Origin: Pseudopedobacter saltans DSM 12145
GTDB taxonomy: Bacteria > Bacteroidota > Bacteroidia > Sphingobacteriales > Sphingobacteriaceae
Length of the DNA: 64,000 bases
NCBI RefSeq assembly: GCF_000190735.1
Contig: NC_015177.1
Location: 1,116,001-1,180,000 of the forward strand
Reading direction: 5' to 3'
Under the pieces are notes generated by a model. It saw only the letters and a list, made by a program, of their open reading frames with translations. It made no database searches and was not told the DNA's origin. The position numbers and the translations under genes were made by a program. How positions within the stretch are numbered: position 1 is the stretch's first letter; each line of letters begins with the position of its first letter. Of this stretch, positions 59,196 to 64,000 are shown one piece after another.

Positions 59196-59384
59196 TTAAT
59201 AATCATCGTCGTCATCATCAAAATCACTTCCGAATCCATCATTCAATCCCAGGTCATCAATAGGAAAGTCTAGATCATCATCCTCATCGTCGAAATTGCC
59301 TTTTCCTTTAGACTTGCTTAAAGATTCTTCTGAAGAATCATCCAATGCTTTTTCACTCTTAGTTGGTTTTTTGGGAGTTTTCAT
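59196..59384 (-). CDS. Small highly acidic protein (62 aa)
   Basis: 62 residues: basic N-terminal 15, then Asp/Glu-rich with an FDDDDDDY C-terminus. No fold predicted; similar acidic tails occur in small Sphingobacteria proteins. Follows scpB in the same orientation. Role unknown. Confidence 0.6.
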   Translation of the reverse strand: MKTPKKPTKSEKALDDSSEESLSKSKGKGNFDDEDDDLDFPIDDLGLNDGFGSDFDDDDDDY

Positions 59385-59507
59385 TAACGTAATTTTACTT
59401 CTTTGTTATTCTTAAAATATTCAATAATTCGAACTGGCGAGCGAATCGGCCAGAATCTGTATCTCAAAAATAGGAGGAAAATCTATATCTAAAAAATGAT
59501 TTTAAAA

Positions 59508-60071
59508 TTATTCTGCTTTTTCTCCTATTTCAATTTCTCCGATATTTTCAATGTCCTTTAATTGAGGTAAATCCAAGATCGAGTTAATTCCAAAATAATC
59601 TAAAAAATATTCGCTAAGTCCATATAATATTGGCCTTCCTGGGCCTTCTGCCTTGCCTTGTATAGTTATAAAATCCTTTTCAAGTAACTTCTGAATCGTA
59701 TAATCGCAATTTACACCACGTATCTGCTCAATTTCAAGCTTTGTTATAGGCTGTCTATAGGCTATTATAGAAAGCGTTTCTAAAGAAGCCTGGCTCAATT
59801 TCTTTTTAGAACGCTGAATATGCAATTGTTGTATAACGGGATGCATATTTTTTTTTGTTAGAAATTGATAACCGTTGGCAATATGTACAAGTTCAATTGC
59901 AAAATTTTCGTCTGCATATCTGCTCCTGATATTTTGCAGGCAGCGATCAATTTCCTCTTCAGAAATATCATGTTCGGTGGCTGTCTGCAGACAAATTGCA
60001 ATCTCTTCTTTCCTTAAACTGGTATCTGATGCAAAAATTAATGCTTCAATGTATTGTTCGATCATTCCCAA
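59508..60071 (-). CDS. scpB: Segregation and condensation protein B
   Basis: 187 residues, two winged-helix domains. SLETLSIIAYRQPITKLEIE then IRGVNCDYTIQKLLEKDFI is the clear ScpB signature. Works with ScpA and Smc in chromosome condensation. Lies 4 bp after mqnC. Confidence 0.94.
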   Translation of the reverse strand: MGMIEQYIEALIFASDTSLRKEEIAICLQTATEHDISEEEIDRCLQNIRSRYADENFAIELVHIANGYQFLTKKNMHPVIQQLHIQRSKKKLSQASLETLSIIAYRQPITKLEIEQIRGVNCDYTIQKLLEKDFITIQGKAEGPGRPILYGLSEYFLDYFGINSILDLPQLKDIENIGEIEIGEKAE

Positions 60072-60075
60072 ATCA

Positions 60076-61197
60076 TTAATAATTGATTTCCTGCTGAACT
60101 AAATGATCTACATTTCTCCATTCATATAACTGGTTTCTCAACTGAGGTTCGAATCCCGCTTCTTTGATAGCATCCTGTATCCCGTTTGAAGTAAATCTAT
60201 GAGGCGCACCTGCAGCACTTACAACATTTTCTTCAATCATGATAGAGCCAAAATCATTAGCGCCAGCATGCAAACAAAGTTGTGCGACATTCTTTCCAAC
60301 CGTTAACCAGGAGGCTTGAATGTTCTTGATATTAGGAAGCATAATCCGACTTAAAGCTATCATACGCAAATATTCGTCGCCACTAACATTATTACTAATT
60401 CCACGAACTTTTTTTAACAAAGTGCCATCATCCTGAAAAGGCCACGGAATAAATGCTGTAAATCCGTAATGCCCTTCTGGTTTCTCGGACTGAACCTGCC
60501 TGATCCATACTAAATGTTCAAAACGCTCCTCTATTGTTTCTATATGGCCAAACATCATTGTTGCTGACGTGGCTATATTTAGCTTATGAGCTGCTCGCAT
60601 AACATCTAACCACTCTTGTCCACCACATTTTCCCTTAGAGATTAATCTCCTTACACGGTCATTTAAAATTTCTGCACCTGCACCAGGCAAAGAGTCTAAT
60701 CCAGCCTCTTTTAAAGCTTTCAGAACGTCGTAATGGCTCATGCCCTCTAGTTTGCAAACATGTGCAATTTCCGGGGGACCAAGAGCGTGTAATCTTAAAG
60801 TTGGATATAGTTCTTTTAATTGTTTAAACAGGTCTACATAAAACTGAAGTCCCAAATCAGGATGATGCCCCCCTTGTAAAAGGAGTTGATCGCCACCATA
60901 GAGAAATGTTTCTTCGATTTTCTTTTTGTAAGTCTCTATATCTGTAATATAACTTTCTTCGTGTCCCGGTCTTCTAAAAAAATTACAGAATTTGCAATTG
61001 GCTATACAAACATTGGTTGTATTTACATTTCTGTCTATTTGCCAGGTTACTTTTCCATGAGGGACTTGTATTTTCCTAAGTTCGTTGGCTACGTACATCA
61101 ATTCAGCAGTGCTGGCATGATGGTAAAGGTGCATTCCTTCTTCCAAGCTTAAAAACTCGAAATTTAGTGCCCGATTAAGTAGTTCAGGAATATTCAT
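60076..61197 (-). CDS. mqnC: Cyclic dehypoxanthinyl futalosine synthase
   Basis: 373 residues, radical SAM. The cluster motif is CIANCKFC (Cx3Cx2C); LQGGHHPDLG, DSLPGAGAEIL and TATMMFGHIET are typical of MqnC rather than MqnE. Closes the naphthoquinone precursor ring in the futalosine route to menaquinone. Other mqn genes are not here. Confidence 0.88.
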   Translation of the reverse strand: MNIPELLNRALNFEFLSLEEGMHLYHHASTAELMYVANELRKIQVPHGKVTWQIDRNVNTTNVCIANCKFCNFFRRPGHEESYITDIETYKKKIEETFLYGGDQLLLQGGHHPDLGLQFYVDLFKQLKELYPTLRLHALGPPEIAHVCKLEGMSHYDVLKALKEAGLDSLPGAGAEILNDRVRRLISKGKCGGQEWLDVMRAAHKLNIATSATMMFGHIETIEERFEHLVWIRQVQSEKPEGHYGFTAFIPWPFQDDGTLLKKVRGISNNVSGDEYLRMIALSRIMLPNIKNIQASWLTVGKNVAQLCLHAGANDFGSIMIEENVVSAAGAPHRFTSNGIQDAIKEAGFEPQLRNQLYEWRNVDHLVQQEINY

Positions 61198-61202
61198 ATC
61201 AA

Positions 61203-61258
61203 CAAAAGTACTCTATTTTAAGTTATTTCTTTATCTATAACTTGTAAAAAAGAGTACT
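61203..61258 (-). promoter_or_regulatory. mqnC promoter and inverted repeat
   Basis: TACTTTTG (61210-61203 on the minus strand) is a -7 element six bases before the start codon (61197-61195). It overlaps a two-part inverted repeat: AGTACTC/GAGTACT (61207-61213, 61252-61258) and AAGTTAT/ATAACTT (61220-61226, 61237-61243). Possible operator. Confidence 0.45.
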
Positions 61259-61535
61259 GTAATAGCTGGATTTTTTATGATTTACATAATCGCTAATTTT
61301 CTGAGTTCTTTTTTTCTGAATTCATTTCGTAATTTTTTTTGATAGGTAAAAGCAGTTTGAGAGCTTGCAGGAGGAGTTCAGTCGATATAAGAGAGCTTTA
61401 TTATTTGCATAATTATTTCTTGGATGGCCAACAGCTTCTTTGAAAGTAGCAGGCAGAGCAAGTAATAATCGAGGATGTAAATGATCGATGCAAGCTAAAG
61501 CCTATGGTTGCACTCGTAGAGATAAAATAGATTAA
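61259..61535. other. Intergenic stretch with possible gene remnant
   Basis: About 280 bp without a full gene. On the minus strand an open frame without a start codon reads LLLALPATFKEAVGHP and on, ending near 61340. It looks more protein-like than random and may be a decayed coding segment. Confidence 0.25.
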
Positions 61536-61578
61536 CCAGCAGCTATAGAAAGCATTACGTGCTTTCTATAGCTGCTGG
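61536..61578. terminator. Perfect 19-bp hairpin downstream of metE
   Basis: CCAGCAGCTATAGAAAGCA (61536-61554) and its exact complement (61560-61578) with a 5-nt loop; TTAAC/GTTAA extends the stem outside. It may terminate metE or be a REP/MITE-like palindrome. Confidence 0.6.
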
Positions 61579-61642
61579 TGGTTAACTCATCTTAAAATTC
61601 GGTAAATACCGAAAAAAAGAGAATAATAAACTCTTATCTTAA

Positions 61643-63949
61643 TCAGGCCAAGCTAGACTCTTCAATTTTTGCTCTTAGCTTCTGACCGGCTTTAACCATA
61701 TTTTCCAAAGCCAGTTTTGTTTCAGGCCATTTACGGGTCTTTAGACCACAGTCAGGGTTAATCCAGATGTTTTTTACAGGTAACAAGGCCACCGCTTTTT
61801 CTAAAAGTGTCACCATTTCTTCTATAGTAGGAATTCTGGGGGAGTGAATATCATAAACTCCGGGACCAATTTCATTAGGATATTTGAAATCGGAGAAAGC
61901 AGAAAGAAGTTCCATATCAGATCTGGATGTTTCTATCGTTATAACATCAGCATCCATTGCAGCGATATGTTCAATAATGTCATTAAATTCACTATAACAC
62001 ATGTGTGTATGGATTTGCGTTTCGTCCTGAACACCACTCGCGGAAATTCTGAAAGCCTTGATTGCCCAGTTTAAGTAAACCTCCCAGTCTTTTTTACGTA
62101 AAGGCAAACCTTCGCGGATTGCAGGCTCGTCTATTTGGATAATTTTAATGCCTGCTTTCTCCAGTGAAACTACTTCGTCTCTGATAGCCAGTGCGATCTG
62201 ATTTGTAGTTTCGCTTCTTGACTGATCGTTTCTTACAAAGGACCATTGTAGAATAGTAACCGGACCGGTTAACATTCCTTTCATTAACTTTTGAGTTTGT
62301 TGTTGAGCAAAGGCTGTCCATTTCACAGTCATATCCGTTGGTCTGCTAACATCGCCGTAAATTACAGGAGGCTTAACACAGCGGCTGCCATAACTTTGCA
62401 CCCACCCATTTTTACTAAAAAGAAAACCATCTAAACGTTCGCCAAAATATTCAACCATGTCATTACGTTCAAATTCGCCATGTACCAACACATCAATTCC
62501 CGTTTCTTCCTGCCATTTAATAGCATCAATAGTCTCTTTTTCTATTTCCAGATCATATTGTTCCTGAGTGATATTGCCTTTTTTAAAATCAGCTCTCAAT
62601 TTCCTGATTTCATCTGTCTGTGGAAAAGAACCAATTGTAGTGGTAGGGAACAAGGGTAAATGGAAAGATTCCTGCTGTAATTGTTGTCTCACTGCAAATT
62701 TGCTGTTTCTTTGCGCATCATTTTCAGTAATTCCTGCTGTGCGCTGCTTTACCACCGGTTTATGGATTTTTTCAGAAATTCTTTTACTGTTTATAGTGTC
62801 CTGATTTTTAGTGAGTAACGAAGTATTGCCTTCAGCGATTTCAGCCAATTCGGTAATCTCTTCTAATTTTTCCTCTGCGTAGGCCATCCAGTTTCTGATC
62901 TCCGGATCGATGTCAGTTTCCTGACTTAAATCAATGGGAACATGCAGTAAAGAAGATGAAGGAGCGATCAGTATCCTATCTTTACCTATTTTACCAATAG
63001 CTTTATTTATTAGGTCTAAGGATTGTTGATAATCATTTTTCCAGATATTTCTTCCGTCAATAACTCCCAGGGAAAGTGATTGATTATCTTGCAAAGCAGC
63101 TAACACAACTCCCAGTTGTTGAGGAGCTCTTACCAAATCAATATGAATTGCGTCAACTGGCAGGGAAGTTGCCACAGTTGTGTTTTCTTCTAAAGCATCG
63201 AAGTAAGTAGTCAACAAAAATTTAAGCCCTTTTGCACTTTGTCTTAAATAAGAATAAGCCTCTGTATAAGCTTGTTGTTCCTTTTCAGTTAAGTCCAAAG
63301 CTAGAAATGGTTCATCAAATTGTATCCATTCTGCCCCAAGTGCGGTCAATTGGGCTAACATGTCCGTATAAATAGGTAGAATATCCTTTAAATAATCCAA
63401 TCTGTTCAGTCCCTCTTCTTTTTCCTTTCCTAAAAGCAGATAAGTTACCGGACCAATAATTACCGTTTTGGGAGTTTTGTCCAGTATGCGTTTAGCCTCG
63501 GTAAAATCATTAATTATCTTGTTTGAGAATAATCTGAATTTTTGATTTTTGTAAAATTCAGGGACAATATAATGGTAATTGGTATCGAACCATTTTGTCA
63601 TTTCCATCGCTTTGATATCCAATCCATCTTTCTGATATCCACGCGCCATTGCAAAATACAGGTCTAGTTCTGTATTTTCCCGATTTTCAATTACAACACC
63701 ATTGTATCTGGATGGGATATTTCCAAGAGCCATGGACATATCCAGTACCTGATCATAGAAACTAAAGTCATTACAGGGAATCAAGTCTATGCCTGCTTCC
63801 TTTTGCTTCAACCAGTTTTGTTCTTTGATTTTGTTGGCAACCTGAAATAATTCTTGTCTGCTGATTTTTCCAGACCAATACTGCTCATTTGCTTTTTTTA
63901 GCTCTCTTTTGACACCTATTCGCGGGTATCCAAGATTGTTCTTTTGCAT
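61643..63949 (-). CDS. metE: Cobalamin-independent methionine synthase
   Basis: 768 residues, usual length, complete. N-terminal barrel opens with YPRIGVKRELKKANEQYW; the C-terminal barrel holds zinc ligands HTHMCYSEF and the Cys of NPDCGLKTR. Transfers methyl from 5-methyl-tetrahydropteroyl-triglutamate to homocysteine. The leader is cut by the window edge, so a riboswitch cannot be judged. Confidence 0.97.
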   Translation of the reverse strand: MQKNNLGYPRIGVKRELKKANEQYWSGKISRQELFQVANKIKEQNWLKQKEAGIDLIPCNDFSFYDQVLDMSMALGNIPSRYNGVVIENRENTELDLYFAMARGYQKDGLDIKAMEMTKWFDTNYHYIVPEFYKNQKFRLFSNKIINDFTEAKRILDKTPKTVIIGPVTYLLLGKEKEEGLNRLDYLKDILPIYTDMLAQLTALGAEWIQFDEPFLALDLTEKEQQAYTEAYSYLRQSAKGLKFLLTTYFDALEENTTVATSLPVDAIHIDLVRAPQQLGVVLAALQDNQSLSLGVIDGRNIWKNDYQQSLDLINKAIGKIGKDRILIAPSSSLLHVPIDLSQETDIDPEIRNWMAYAEEKLEEITELAEIAEGNTSLLTKNQDTINSKRISEKIHKPVVKQRTAGITENDAQRNSKFAVRQQLQQESFHLPLFPTTTIGSFPQTDEIRKLRADFKKGNITQEQYDLEIEKETIDAIKWQEETGIDVLVHGEFERNDMVEYFGERLDGFLFSKNGWVQSYGSRCVKPPVIYGDVSRPTDMTVKWTAFAQQQTQKLMKGMLTGPVTILQWSFVRNDQSRSETTNQIALAIRDEVVSLEKAGIKIIQIDEPAIREGLPLRKKDWEVYLNWAIKAFRISASGVQDETQIHTHMCYSEFNDIIEHIAAMDADVITIETSRSDMELLSAFSDFKYPNEIGPGVYDIHSPRIPTIEEMVTLLEKAVALLPVKNIWINPDCGLKTRKWPETKLALENMVKAGQKLRAKIEESSLA

Positions 63950-64000
63950 AATTCTAACTTATTAAACATTTAATTAATGTTCCGATAGTTATTAATATGC

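Noticed and set aside
1-64000. CRISPR arrays, rRNA genes, insertion sequences, retroelement cassettes
   Set aside because: No regular direct-repeat arrays, rRNA-like conserved blocks, IS-type short transposases or reverse transcriptase motifs were seen. The only transposase is the phage's.

Overview
The window is a chromosomal segment of a Bacteroidota bacterium, most like the Sphingobacteriaceae (Pedobacter and relatives). Evidence for this: low GC, promoters of the TTTG / TAnnTTTG type, a fused MurF-alanine racemase, a DUF4296 lipoprotein beside mutS2, a futalosine (menaquinone) pathway gene, and many small lipoproteins. These are family-level recognitions made by eye; no database was searched.

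Layout. 1-15.9 kb is host core: a lipoprotein, a GNAT enzyme and YggS on the minus strand; DUF4296, mutS2, ubiX, mtaB, a GtrA protein and an inositol-phosphatase on the plus strand; a VapC-type toxin-antitoxin pair; a DisA_N-like (DACNV-type) putative nucleotide sensor; then an S9 peptidase, a COG3650-like lipoprotein, mgsA, a fused SpmA/SpmB protein and a DEDD exonuclease on the minus strand. 51.8-64 kb is host again: a 7TMR-DISM histidine kinase, a duplicated tRNA-Leu/tRNA-Gly cluster, recX, murF-alr, a DUF502 protein, a GNAT-like protein, a small acidic protein, scpB, mqnC and metE.

Between them lies an apparently complete Mu-like transposable prophage, about 15.92-51.69 kb (about 35.8 kb). 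It is read from its left end at high coordinates. An S24-type repressor (+) diverges from the early minus-strand operon: Ner-like protein, MuA-type transposase, MuB-type ATPase, RecA-like ATPase, a DnaA domain IV protein, DUF3164, DUF4406, ASCH, an NdpA-like protein, a D12 methylase and Gp16. Two cargo stretches with their own promoter-like sites interrupt it. A plus-strand block (31.8-38.2 kb) carries terminase, Gp36, a fused portal/F-like/toxin-like protein and tail completion proteins. A divergent minus-strand block carries protease/scaffold, capsid, holin, endolysin plus spanin, tail tube, tail chaperone, tape measure, tail tip and, at the far right end, a Dam-type methylase. That methylase sits where Mu keeps mom and has a strongly structured leader. 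A lipoprotein gene faces it across a shared terminator and is probably phage cargo.

The best candidates for something new are: the pseudoknot-like leader of the right-end methylase; an endolysin gene that contains an in-frame lipoprotein/TM (u-spanin-like) unit; a portal-head-nuclease fusion; a DUF5678-retropepsin cargo pair; a GC-rich structured element inside the head operon; a MuA-type transposase whose active site looks like D-E-E; and a small promoter-hairpin-terminator unit between mutS2 and ubiX.
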